Source: Closterium sp. NIES-65
Lineage: Eukaryota > Streptophyta > Zygnematophyceae > Desmidiales > Closteriaceae
DNA length: 64,000 nucleotides
Direction of reading: 5' to 3'
NCBI GenBank assembly: GCA_948144175.1
Contig: CANXME010000543.1
Location: 28,066 to 92,065 of the forward strand
Below are positions 34,975 through 48,300 of this stretch, piece by piece. How positions within the stretch are numbered: position 1 is the first letter of the stretch; every line of letters begins with the position of its first letter. The position numbers and the translations under genes were made by a program. A model generated the notes under the pieces. It was not told the DNA's origin and made no database searches. It saw only the letters and a list, made by a program, of their open reading frames with translations.

Positions 34975-36364
34975 CCTGCTAGCTGTTGCCATATGGCTGG
35001 CTAGCCTTCAATGCCACCAATATATTTTTTTCCTCTCGATCTGTTACCTGGCCTGCGTAGTGCATTGTGCGTGCTGGCAACATTCTCTAACAGAAATGGA
35101 AGATAGGTTCACCCCCAACTCCATCCTAGTCATTCTTAGCCCAGACATACAACTGCAGTATCGTGTCAATTTCAGCACCTTATCTACATTAAGAGTAAGT
35201 GCGGCGTTCAACACCGCGTACATCGGTGGCAGACTGTCTGACAACACAGCATGGAGTTGACTTTCGCGACTCCACCGCATAAGAAAATCAAAGCCTATGC
35301 AACCGACATTCCCATCCAATCACAAGCACAAATTCCAACGTTGATGAATCTCCTCCCAGTCGAGGTTACTAACATAGTCGTATGTTTCTCCCAACTGCTC
35401 TTAGCATTTCCTGCTTCGTGCGTATTCCCGCCGACGCCAAGAGTTGCGTATCAGGTTAGGCGATAAGGATCGTCAGCGATCACTACTAGCCTGGCTTTTC
35501 CAAGTGGCTGCAGTCGTCGCTTGAAACGTGCGGAGTAGCAGCTATTTAGTAGTCTGGCATTTTTCGTTCGACGGAATCTAGGTTGAGTAGTACTTGCTGG
35601 AAGGCTGTCGGTAGAACGTTATTTGAATCGATTAGAGCTTCCGCATCCTAATCTTTTATGAGAGACGTCTGTAAGGAACATCATCGGATGACTTTCGCTG
35701 CCGTAAGCGTCCTGTTGTTTCTAGACATTGCATTGGCCCTAGCGCTGAACTATACGCACGGCGGTGCAGCTAATATCGCGTATAACGTCCAGAACGTTGG
35801 TCACCGCCATGGCCTCCTCGAGATCTCCCTCGCCGTTCCTCGCGGATCGATTCCCCTCGCTCCGTCGCAACGTGAGGCCCATCCGTTGTCCCCATTTTCT
35901 CCACTTATCCCCATTATCCGCATCTGACATGGATTTTATCGCTGGTATTGCTGTAGAGGCAAGACGCCTAACACATGACAGGCAAACAAAAACGTATAGA
36001 AGCTCTCAGGTCAGGCGTCTGGAATCTAGTATTGATGGACTCCCAGGCATTGCCCTGAAGCCTGACATCGGCGCATTTCTACCTCAGCTCATCCCCTACT
36101 TTCCTAGCCGCCTCCCTCAAATGTCTTTCTCCTAAGCGTCATTCCCTTGGTTATTTTTTCCAAAATGTCATATCCTCAGATCAGATGTCATTCATCTGAA
36201 TGTCATTCCCCTGGTGTCTTGCGTGTTCCACCCCAGCCTTCTCCGCTGCTTTCCGTCCCTCTCCTCTCTCCATATGCACTCTCGCAAAATCCACTTCACC
36301 TGCTCGCTGATGCACCGTCTTCCACCTCCCTCCATCTCCCTTCACCGCACTCCACCTCTCTCAG
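34975..36364. other. Intergenic region with a candidate signal-peptide exon
   Basis: The left part should contain the 3' UTR of the proteasome gene. An ATG at 35688 opens MTFAAVSVLLFLDIALALA, which looks like a secretion signal and could be the first exon of the downstream receptor kinase, which otherwise lacks one. The link needs a weak GTGCAG donor near 35761 and the acceptor at 36364, so it is tentative. Confidence 0.4.
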
Positions 36365-39300
36365 TGCGTGCGCTGCTAGCCATCAACCGTGCTGTGAGGG
36401 CATGGCCGAGCAACAGCAACCACTCGCTCTCCTGCAACCACTGGGCTGGAGTCACATGCGACGCTCGAGGCTTCGTCACCCGTTTGTAAGTCACCTTTGA
36501 GAGAAAAAGAAGTTTGAGTCACTTTTGAGAAAGAGTCGTCTGTGAAAGAGTCGCCTGGGAGTGAGTCCCCTGGGAATGACTTGTCTGCAGTCTCTGAGGT
36601 CACACAAGGTAGCACCCCGCGGGTCACAAGCCTCAACAATCTGTGTGTGAGCGATACACACATGCTTATGTGTGCCGAGCCAGCCCATATCTCTTCCTGA
36701 CCTCTTTCACTCCATACCTCCGTTTCTCCCCCTGGGCTGTTGTAACGCCTGTGGGCTAGTCTTAAGGGCAGTCCGATGCGCCAAATAACACCCTCGTTTT
36801 GACCCAGTGGGTAGCAAGGTGTTATACTGGTATCAGAGCCTAGGGCTCGAATCTTGTCTGGACCACACTCTCCGCCTTTGGCGAGAACTGACGTGTGGTT
36901 GGAACCAGCTCGAACCCAGCGAACGATCCTCCGCTGACTTCACCCAGCGAAGTCGCTGCTTGGAACACAGCGAATAGGTCCCTGCGGGGGGCCGACTCCC
37001 TGAAGTAGAGAGCCAACGGGGACGTTGGCGCCAGGAGGGGACGAGTGTAACGCCTGTGGGCTAGTGTTAAGGGCAATCCGCTGCGCCAAATAACACCCTC
37101 GTTTTGACCCAGTGGGTAGCGAGGTGTTATAGCTGTTGCCCCCCTGCCTCTCGCCCCTCCGGATTCTTGCCTGCTGGGCTCGTGCTTTCCCCCCCGTGGC
37201 TCTGCTACAGGGACCTGTCGCAAGTGGGGACGTTGTCAGGCTCACTGCCTCCTTATGCACTCACCCAGCTATGGCGCCTCACATACCTGTACGTGCCTGT
37301 ACGTGCCTGTACATGCATGTACGTGCTTGTACGTGCTTATTATACCTGTATATGTACCGCATGCGAGTAAGTCACGTACTGTGTATGAAACCACTCACGG
37401 GTGTGCCTGCACACGCCCCTGTGTAAGTCCTGCCTGCATTCCCTGCATGCCACATATGTGCGTGTGGACTGGTGGTTCCCCTCCCCCGTCAGGAGCCTGG
37501 CCAACAGCCCTCAAGTCCAGGGAAAGCTGCATGCCGTCACCCTCCCACCAGCCCTTGCTTTCCTGTAAGTCACCTTGCAGTGGTGTAAAAGGCCTTCCTG
37601 TAAGAGACCTTGCGACGCACCGCATGGCACTGCACTGCACTGCACCGCACCGCACCGTACGGCACCACACCACGCTGCACGGCACTGCACGGCACCGCAT
37701 TGCACGGCTCGGCATCGCACCGCACCACACGGCACCGGGAGGCACGGCACCGCATGCCATCCCCCCCCCACCCAGCTGCATCTGCCCCAAGCTGCATCTG
37801 CCCCAAGCTGCATCTGCCCCAAGCTAACCAGACTGAGTCTGCATGGCCGCAAGCAATGTGATGCCCATAAGGCCTCCGCTGCCCACCTCTCCTTCGTTGA
37901 CCAGTCCCATAAGCGCTCATCACTTCCATCCTCACCCCCTCTCCCCAATCCAACCATTCAGTCCTACCCCAACCTCTACCCTCCATGCTTGTCGTGAACC
38001 CTGCTAAGGGCCCCCCTTACTTGCGCCCTCTCTCTCGCTGTGCCCGCTCGCCCATGGCAGGGACCTCTCATACACAGCTGTGTCCGGCGCCTTGCCCAAC
38101 ACTCTCTCCACCCTCACCAACCTGGCTTATCTGTAAACTACCTCTGTGTGCCTCCGCTTCTTGAGGTGCCACCTGGCTTACCAGTAGGAACCAGGCTAAC
38201 CTGGCACATACCTGCTCTGAATGCCCAGAGAGCAAGAGTGAATACGCCTGGCGTGGCGCATCTGCCTGGGAGTTGCCTCTGCCTGCCTCCTCCTCTATTC
38301 CTTCCCCCTGCTCACTCCCATCCATGCCTCTCGCTCATCTGCCGCCTCTTAACTGCTTCGCCTTCCATTCCGTCAACAGTTCCAGAGCTTTTCTATGGGG
38401 CTTGTAGTCTCTCACTGTGCTCCCTTTCTTCTTTTATGTGCATGTCGCTGTGTTTTGGCGTGGTTTTGCATGGTGTGGTATGGTGTGACACGGTGTGACG
38501 TGGTGTGGCGTGGTATACCCTTGCACCAGTGACATTTCGGCCACTCAAGTATCCGGACCTATTCCCTCCACCTTCTCCAGCCTCACCAACCTCCAGCACC
38601 TGTGAGTGCCACGCAATTCTTCCATGCTGCACCATGTCTTTGCTCCCTTGCCCCTGCTTCCTTGCCCCTGCTTCCTTGCCCCTGCTTCCTTGCCCCTGCT
38701 TCCTTGCCCCTGCTTCCTTGCCCCTGCTTCCTTGCCCCTGCTTCCTTGCCCCTGCTTCCTTGCCCCTGCTTCCTTGCCCCTGCTTCCTTGCCCCTGCTTC
38801 CCTGCATCCCGTTTTATCCTGTTTCCATAATCCTCTGCCCTGCTCCCCCAATCTATCCCACAGGGAACTCGCATACACATCCTTATCAGGACAGCTGCCG
38901 TCCACGTTATCTGCACTGTCCAAGCTCTCCCACCTGTGGGTCCCGTTTCCACGCCTCACCCCCATAACCCCCATCACCCCCATCACCCCCATAACCCCCA
39001 TCACCCCCATCACCCCCATCACCCCCATCACCCCCATCACCGCCATCACCCCCATCACCCCCATCACCCCCATCACCGCCATCACCCCCATCACCGCCAT
39101 CACCCCCATCACCCCCATCACCGCCATCACCCCCTCTGTGAAAGTTCCTGCTACGTCTCTCATCAACCTCCACTACCCACCACACCCACCACCGCCCAGA
39201 AACATTCACCTGCAAGGCGGCCAGGTGGGAGGCTCCATCACCACACTCACCTTCGTGTCCCTCCTCACCCCCTCTTCTTGTTTACCCACTGCACCACACC

Positions 39301-42300
39301 ATACTACACGTGACACTGCACCCACCACCACCACCAATCCCCCAGGAACATTCACCTGCAGGGCGGCCAGGTGGGAGGCTCCATCACCACGCTCACCTTT
39401 GTGTCTCACCTAACCCGCCTGCACACGCTGGAGCTCTTTGGATTCGACGCCATGACAGACGGCCACATGACCTCCCTCAGCGGCCTCTCCACCCTCACCC
39501 GCCTGCAGAAGCTGTGAGTGCCCTCACCAGTCACCACCACTCTCTCTCACCTTTGTGTCGCACCCCACCCGCCTGCACACGCTGGAGCTGTTTGGCTTCG
39601 ATGTCATGACAGACGGCCACATGACTGACTGCTCTCAGCGGCCTCTCTACACTCACCCGCCTGTACAAGCTGTGAGTGTCGCTCGCTTGCTTGCTAAAGT
39701 CCACCTTAATTTTCTCAATGCGTTTCTCTATATGTCCTCGGATCCATCCTCAATTCCATTGCTACTGATCTCATGCATCCCAATCTGCTATTTTCTGCCC
39801 TCTGGTTGTAACCCACTGATTTGTAACCCACTTATTTCGCCATCAGTGTGCTAGGGGACCTGGGCAGAGTGGTAGGGGAGCTGCCCTATCAACTCGGCTT
39901 CCTCACTCAGCTCACCCACCTGTAATCACCGCACTGGACCCCCCTGCACCTCTCAACGTGCATTTTGCCTCCTTGTGTGCTGCTGTGCTGCTCCTGGTCT
40001 GAGGGGTATCTATCCTCTTTTCACCGCTTCTCACCTCCTTGCACCGCACTGAGACGCTCCCAACCAGCACCTACTTCAGGAATGTGTCTTGCAACTTCGC
40101 CAACCCCTTCCCCAACACACTCCTCTTCACCAACCGCGCCCTCTTCTCCCACTTCCCCACCGGGCACCGATCTCAACCCCTCTACACCGCCAGGGACCTG
40201 TCTTACAACTACTTTTCCGACTTCCCAACCTGGATTGTTGACCTCACCCGCCTCCAGTACATGTGAGCGCTCAGCAGAGCACACAAACAGGCCCTGTTCA
40301 ACAAGGAGCAATCACATGCCTCCCCGCATCTCAGTAGAAATTTCTCATTTTTATTGGCCAGTAATAATTTTCATGTCTGAATTGGAATGTTTTGAAACTG
40401 TCAAAGATCCCTCCTGTGCGCGCACCATTCCTGGCCTGGCACCCTCCCGCCCTGGCAGAGACGTGTTGCACCAGTACGAGCAGCGCTGGGGCTACATTCC
40501 CCGCGACCTTGACAGGCTCACCGGCCTCCGCACCTTGTCAGTCAGTGCCGCACCTTGTCAGTCAGTGCCGCACCTTGTCAGTCAGTGCCGCACCTTGTCA
40601 GTCAGTGCCGCACCTTGTCAGTCAGTGCCGCACCTTGTCAGTCAGTGCTGCACCTTGTCAGTCAGTGCCGCACCTTGTCAGTCAGTGCCGCACCTTGTCA
40701 GTCAGTGCCGCACCTTGTCAGTCAGTGCCGCACCTTGTCAGTCAGTGCCGCACCTTGTCAGTCAGTGCCGCACCTTGTCAGTGCCCAGTGCTGCTCAAGC
40801 AGTGAGCTTCCTTTGACTGCACTACCGTCTAGGCATGTGGCCATGAGTGATATCTTAGCTTCTCATTCCACACCCTGCATTGCCTCTCTTCCTGCAGTCT
40901 TGCTGTCGGCAACGGCCTGTCGGGCTTCCTCCCAGAGACGTGGAGCAGACTCACTGCACTGGAACGCCTGTGAGTGATTCTGGGTCTGATTCCTCAGTCC
41001 TTCCTCGTTCCGCTTGCTCGCCACACCGCCCTTCCTGCGCCTCCCTTTTTACACCTTTCCTCCCCAGATATCTGAAATGTTTTGATATGAGACAACTCGA
41101 CACTTGCCCTGTCCCGTACCTTGCTTCTCTCTGCTCTCTCTCAGAAATCTGTAAGGCACCTCAAGAGCAGTTCTGCACTGTCGCCCTGCCCTCCCACCAC
41201 CTCTCATTTAACTCAATTCTCTCTCAGCGATCTGCAAGGGAACAAGCTGGAAGGCTCCATTCCAGGCAGCTACTCCGTTCTTAAAGCCCTTACCTACCTG
41301 TGAGTGCTGCTGCCCACCCATTCACCTCATCCCAGCATACCATTCAAGTCCCACACGAGCACTCTATTGTCTCTCTGCACCTTATTTAAATGACAAGCAC
41401 CTTGTTTTCTCCACAGGAGGTCCTCCTCACAGCTCTACAACTCAGTGAATCGAAGGCCATCTTGCTCACATCACACTGCTCTGTCCATCACCCCTGCACC
41501 CAGCAACCTCAACACCAACAGGCTCTCAGGGACGCTTCCTCAAGTTTTCTCGTCCAACTTAGAGACTCTGTACGCCCAGCTTGAGTCATTCCTCACTCAT
41601 ATGCCGCGTTCTGGACCGTTTTTAGCCCTGCTGGGCGGCTGTGGTCGTGTTTGTGTTGAGCCACGCGCTAGCCGCACATATAAACCTGTGGTCATGTCTC
41701 ACTCACGCGTATCTCGAATGTGCTCTGTTTCCACTCCCCTTCGCTCAGCAACCTTGGCAACAACCAATTTAGCGGACCCATTCCGGACTTCCTGGGATCA
41801 CTGCCTAACCTCATGGAGCTGTGAGTCACGTGGATGCTCACAAGGGGTAAGGAGGGCAGCCCTGCTCAATCTCATGAAGCTGTAATTCAGGCAATAATCT
41901 GCATGAATTATGGCCAGTGGCTGCAAGATCCTAAAAATCTCGCAATGCTCTTCTTTCTGCACTTCCCCGAGTTTTATGATGTGTCACACCCTTTTATGGA
42001 GCAATTTCCTCACTGCATGTTTTTTCAGGGAGTTAAGGAACAACCTACTTGTGGGAGGCATCCCTCGCACCTTCACTGGACTGGTGTATATGCGTGAGCT
42101 GTAAGTGAGCGATACGTGATCAGAGCTGACAGGATCTGAAGGAGCCTCAATTGTACCAAGTATAGATTTAACTCAAAGTCAAGCAACTCATGACGCACCG
42201 AGTTGAGTTAAATTGACAGCCGTCAGATGGCTTATGACTCGATTCCTGCTCACATCACAGGCGTTTTTCTCACCATGCATCCCACACCGTGCACCCCAAG

Positions 42301-45300
42301 CGATTCTCCGTGTATGTGATGTGATCTTAACCCACTGTCTACAATCCATGCAGGTCCCTGGGTGGAAATAAGCTCAACAGCGGACTCGATGTTGTTTCGG
42401 ACATGCCATGGCTCGCCATGCTGTAAGAAAATATGCTACCGCGCTGGCACCCCAGAACGACATACCGTTCTTGCATTCCATGTGCACACGAAGCCAGGTC
42501 CCTTGTTTCAGCTCGTCCTCCCTTGTGTCAATCACCTCACCTCACCATCATGGCCCAAACTTGGTAGTGATGTGGGTGTGGGCACCTCAACCCTTGCCAA
42601 GCTTTGCCCCACGCCATGGCGCGGCACAACCTTACTAGCCTCGTCCCGCATGCCCGGCAGCAACTTAAAGAGCAACAACTTCTCAGGGACTGTGCCCGCC
42701 TCCCTCTCATCCCTCACCGCCCTCCAGTTCCTGTGAGTCACTGCCCCTCACCGCTCAACCTCCTCACTGCCTTCCCACCCCCCCCCCCCTCTTCCCTTTC
42801 GCAATCCCACATTCTCCCTTGCACTGCCACCCTTGCATTTGCGCACCTTCCCTCTCCCCGCACGCAATTCTCCCTTCCTTTGCTCCCTTCATTTGTGGGG
42901 GGGGCCTAAACGATTGACTGATCGCAGCACGCACCCCTTGCGTTGGCTGGATGATTCCCTCCCTATCAGCGAGTTGGGCGAGAACCAGTTCTCAGGAAGC
43001 TTCCCCGCTGTTGTCCTTGCCCTCACCAGCCTCGTCGCTCTGTATGTCATCCCATGCTGACATGGCCATGCTGATGTGGCAGTGCTGATGTGGTGGTGCT
43101 GATGTGGTGGTGCTGATGTGGCAGAGATTATGTGGCGGTGCTGTGCCCATGCTGATGTGCTCAAGCCTGGCCATTCCATGCTGATGACATGCGCTGCTGC
43201 TCTGCCGGTCTGCAGTTGTCTCGCCATGCTGTATGCCTTCAGCCCCAACTAGCATGCACTCGCCTTGCAGTACTTTGCTTGCTCCCCGGCCTCACGGCAC
43301 AGCAAAGCTTCTCAGCCGTGTTCCTCCTCCTGTCTCCACTCCTGCCTCCGTCCGTCCGTCCCTCCCTCCCTCCCGCAGTGGCTTGCAGGGCAATGGACTT
43401 TCGGGTTCGATTCCACTGGGAGTGTCTACCCTGGTTAACCTCAACGACCTGTGAGTCCACAATGCCTTGGGTTTAAGATTTAGTGCGTCAAGTCCTTGGG
43501 TAGTAACTAACTCCGTACCTTCATTGCCCTGTTCATCCCCCATGCTCTCCCCACATCCATCATACTCTCCCGCCCTTCTACTCATATCACTGGCATGCCC
43601 ACGCCCCTGCTCCAAAGTCGAAGGGTCGCATGTAAATGGGTGCCTGCATCTGCTGCCTTTTGAGTCGACTCAAAAGAAGGGTCGCGTGTAAATGGGTGCC
43701 TGCATCTGCTGCTTCTGCTGTCTCTGCCGACTCTTCTGTCACTGCTCTGCTCTGCTCTGCCCTACTGTGCCACACGGCATGCAGGGAGGTGAGCGACAAC
43801 CGTTTTCATGGCAGCATCCCAGACGCTCTCTTCTCCCTCACATCTCTCCGCACCCTGTGAGCCTCAACTCTCAAGCCATTTTCCAGAAGCATATATCCGA
43901 AAGCTTTAAATTGGAGCCCAGGAGATAGCATGAGCAATGTTTTGCTGGCTCGCAAGAATCTCATGTCCTTTCTTTACTGCTCTGGAACATTTTCCTGGCG
44001 GAAACGCACTGTGACTACCATCTCTTGATGCTCTGAGATTTCCGGATGGAGAATAGATTGGATCTCTGTGCGTGTGTGTGGGCAGCATGGCGTCGCGCAA
44101 CCTGCTCTCCGGCGCCCTGCCCTCCGCCCTTCAAACCTCAGCTTCCCTGGAACAACTGTACGCCGCATTGCACCAGCTATGGGCCACAGGGTGGTGGATT
44201 CGGCACTGATGAAGGCTTGCTAGGGGCTTCCCTACAGCCGAAACATGTTTGTCTGTGTTTTAGCCACTGCTTAGTGAAGAGCTTCGTTCTTACAAAACCC
44301 TACGCGAATTAGCTAGGATTTACTACAACACCTGTTTTCTCCTTTGCTAAACTTTCTCCTCCACTGCTGCTCGCTGGATCATGTATAACAGTCCGCCCTT
44401 CAAACCTCAGCATCCCTGGAACAACTGTGGGCTGCATTGCACCAGCTATGCGCCACAGGGTGGACCATGTGCCACAGGGTGGACCATGCGCCACAGGGTG
44501 GACCATGCGCCACAGGGTGGACCATGCGCCACAGGGTGGACCATGCGCCACAGGGTGGACCATGCGCCACAGGGTGGACCATGCGCCACAGGGTGGACCA
44601 TGCGCCACAGGGTGGACCATGCGCCACAGGGTGGACCATGCACCACAGGGTGGACCATGCGCCACAGGGTGGACCATGCGCCACAGGGTGGACCATGCAC
44701 CACAGGGTGGACCATGCGCCACAGGGTGGACCATGCGCCACAGGGTGGACCATGCACCACAGGGTGGACCATGCGCCACAGGGTGGACCATGCGCCACAG
44801 GGTGGACCATGCGCCACAGGGTGGACCATGCACCACAGGGTGGACCATGCGCCACAGGGTGGACCATGCGCCACAGGGTGGACCATGCGCCACAGGGTGG
44901 ACCATGCGCCACACTTGAGCCGCGTCTTTCTCTCACCGCTGCATCGAGCCCGGGCGCCAATGCAAACCCCTCCTCTGCTGCCATGCCTGCGCGCCCCTGC
45001 AGGCACCTAGAGGGCAACGGGATTGCAGGGTCTCTACCGGACTTCTCTCGCTGGAACACGTCTCTCACTGCTCTGTACGGTCGCTGTATGGCCACTGGTG
45101 TGGGTGTGGGTAGGTGTAGCTTTCTCTGGCAACGGGCTTGCAGGGTCTCTACCGGACTTCCCTCGCTGGAACACGTCTCTCTATGCTCTGTACGGTCGTT
45201 GCTGTGTGTGTGCAACGGGTAGATAGGGGTAGGGTAGCCTTGTCACGCCATGACCGGTGTGTCTCTAGACGGCTTTATTACATGAACTGTGTAGTGTGCC

Positions 45301-48300
45301 CACTGCCATGCGGCCACTGCCGTGCAGGTGAGGTAGCTTATCGTCTTGTGCCACCGACAGCACAAAGCCACCGCCACCGCCACCGAAGAAGATATGCACG
45401 TCCACTGCAGAAGAAGATATGCTCAGTGCATGGCCACCGCCACCGACAGCACAAAGCAATCGCATTGTGCCTCGCGTGCATATCTTCTTCTGCAGATGCA
45501 TATGCACTACTGCTGTTCGCAAGGAATGCTGCTTCCCATCCGTGCCCGGCCATCAGGTTCCTAGCAGGCAACAACCTCACGGGCCATATCCCCCCCTCCA
45601 TCTCCACCCTCACCTCCCTCCTCATCCTGTGAGTCACCCGCTGCATCTGAGCAGCTCATACTCACCCACTTGCTTATTCTGAGCCTCTGCTTCTGAGGCA
45701 CCTCGATGAATGTGCATGAGATAAAGGTTGATTGAGATGCCCCGTAAGTGAAACAAGTTGCGGCTCGTGTGTGCTCGTGGGTCATTGACAAGTATGTTAA
45801 CCTGCCAATGACCCACGAGCACACACGCGTTGTTGTTAACCTGCCAATGACCCACGAGCACACACGCGTTGTTGTTAACCTGCCAATAGTTGTGCGTATG
45901 TATGAGAGGTACCCTATAGGGTAGTCTTGGCACACGTGGCTTACCCTTTGATTGACACGTGTGGCATGTTGTTTGAAAATCTTTCTACACGTCTTGTGCC
46001 ATGTGCTGTGGCTTGTGCTATTGGTTGTGCGGTGGCATGTGCAGTAGCCTGCACAACAATCAGTTGGATGGACCCTTCCCAACCAGCCTCCTCTCCATCA
46101 CCTCCCTCGAGTCCTTGTGAGCGCACCCTACTTTTGAGGCGCCTCAAAATTAGACTCCCTGTGAGCCCACCTGCCTGGGACTAGTGCAAGCAGTGAAACC
46201 GTGCTAGCACGCAATGCACTGTTTTTGAGGCTCCTCAAAAGTTGTTTTTGAGGTGCTTCAAAACACAGCAACCAGTTGGATGGGCCCTTCCCAACCAGCC
46301 TGCTCTCCATCACCTCCCTCGAGTCCCTGTGAGCCCTCCCTCCTGGGACATGGCAAAGCCATGGAACACACGCACAAGAGTGAAGCCAACACTTTTCACA
46401 TTTCCCCCATTCATCCTGGGGATGTGGGCCATTATATTATTATATATTACATATTATTCAAGACCGGCTAGAGTTTTTGGGGCACGTTATTTCGGAGGCT
46501 GGGGTCGAAATTGACCCAAAGAAGTTAGACACAGTGAAAGCCTGGCACCCCCCCACAAATATCACGGAACAACAGAGCTTTTTGGGGTTCGTCAATTACG
46601 TGCGTCGGTTCGTCCCCGACATGGCACGGTTAACAGCGCCGCTGACGGATTTGTTACGGAAGGGGGTCGCTTTTACGTGGGGGGAGAAAGAGCATGCTAC
46701 CTTCTCTGCCCTGAAAAATGTTCTCTGTTCACCACCCGTCCTGCGCATCGCTGACCCACACCGCCCATTCGAAATAGTTACCGACGCAAGCGACATCGCC
46801 ATCGGAGCCGTACTACTACAGGACATCGGCAACGGCCTACAGCCCATCGCATACGAGTCACGAAAATTGCATCCGCCCGAGAAAAATTACCCGATACACG
46901 ACCGCGAAATGCTTGCGATCGTGCACGCGTTCGAAGCGTGGCGCTGTTACTTGACCGGCGCAGACGTGACAGTACGGACAGACCATAAATCACTACAGTA
47001 CCTCCGCGCACAGCCACACTTCAACCCACGACAGATTCGTTGGCTCGATTTTCTCGAGTCCAATTTTCACTATACGGTCACCTACACAAAGGGAGCCTCG
47101 AACATCGCCGACGCACTGACCCGTCCCACTGCCCACATCCATGCAATACTACTTGCCCAGACTCGCAGAGGTATATATGCAACAACAACAGTACAGTGAT
47201 CACTACCTAGCAAGAGTAAACATGCAGGTAGATATATATAGATCACAGTACAACCAAAATCTACAGCAAGTGAGGAAACGTAGGCACCAGGCCTAGAGCA
47301 GTGCAGAAGCGCTGATGATCACCAGCCGGAAAGGCCTTGGTGAACACATCAGCCATGTTCGCCAGGGTGGGCACGTGGGCGACACGAAGCTGACCACGCT
47401 GCTGCAACTCTCGAGCAAGGAAATAACGCAGAGCGATGTGCTTCGTTCTGTGCTCCAGTCTGTGGTCCTAATACAAGGCAATGGCAGCCTTGTTGTCGAC
47501 GTACAGAGTTGGAGGAGAACAAGGCCTCTCTCCCAAGTCGGTTAGCAGGTAGGTCAGCCAGCGTAACTCTTGTGCAGCCATGGCTGTGGCGTAGATCTCA
47601 GCCTCACAACTGGAGCTGAGAATAAAAGACGAGCGGGTAGACCGCCAAGAAACAGAGCCAGAGTCAAGGCTGAACGTGTAACCTTGTGACGACCGCTGCG
47701 TAGCCAGCTTGTCAACCCAAGAAGCGTCTGAGTGCCCAGTGAGGACAACTGAGCTCCGCTCTCCAAGCACGAGCCCCATGCCTGATGTACTGCACAAGTA
47801 GCGCAGTACCCTCTTCGCAGCATCGAAGTCTACCTTTCGGTGCCTACCAGGAGCCACGTAGCATGCCAGGAGGCCAAGAGGGTACGCAAGGTCAGGACGA
47901 GTGCAGGATATCAGGTACATGAGGTAGCCCACTAGCTCTGGGTACGGACCACTCGGCTCTACGGACTTGCCGAAGCTGGAGCTGAGAGTGAGTGACCTAT
48001 AGCCAGGGGAATGGACGGTGGCGAGGACCAAGTGAAGCCGAAGTGCTGAAGGACCTGCTGCACCATGTGCGACTGAGTCAGTGTGATGGTGCGCCGTGCT
48101 CTGTCCCGGGTGATCTGCAGGCCAAGGTAGCTGCGCAGCTCATCCAGGTCTGTGCACGTGGGTCTCTTCTGCATATCCGACTTCACAAGGGCGAGAGCCT
48201 CAGTGTCAGCATTTTCACAGACCAAGTTGTCGACGTACATGAGGATGTAGAACGGCGGCAACGAAGTGTCGGTGCGTAGAAACAGCGACGGGTCAGCAGT

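Noticed and set aside
38393-39413. Long open frames over the 9-bp and 14-bp arrays in the receptor kinase introns
   Set aside because: Repeat units of 9 bp and near-perfect 14-bp units keep frames open by composition; the LRR exons are in different short frames with splice borders.
44309-45222. Long overlapping open frames on both strands, up to 271 codons
   Set aside because: Products of the 19-bp array; the only coding part supported here is the LRR exon 45003-45074.
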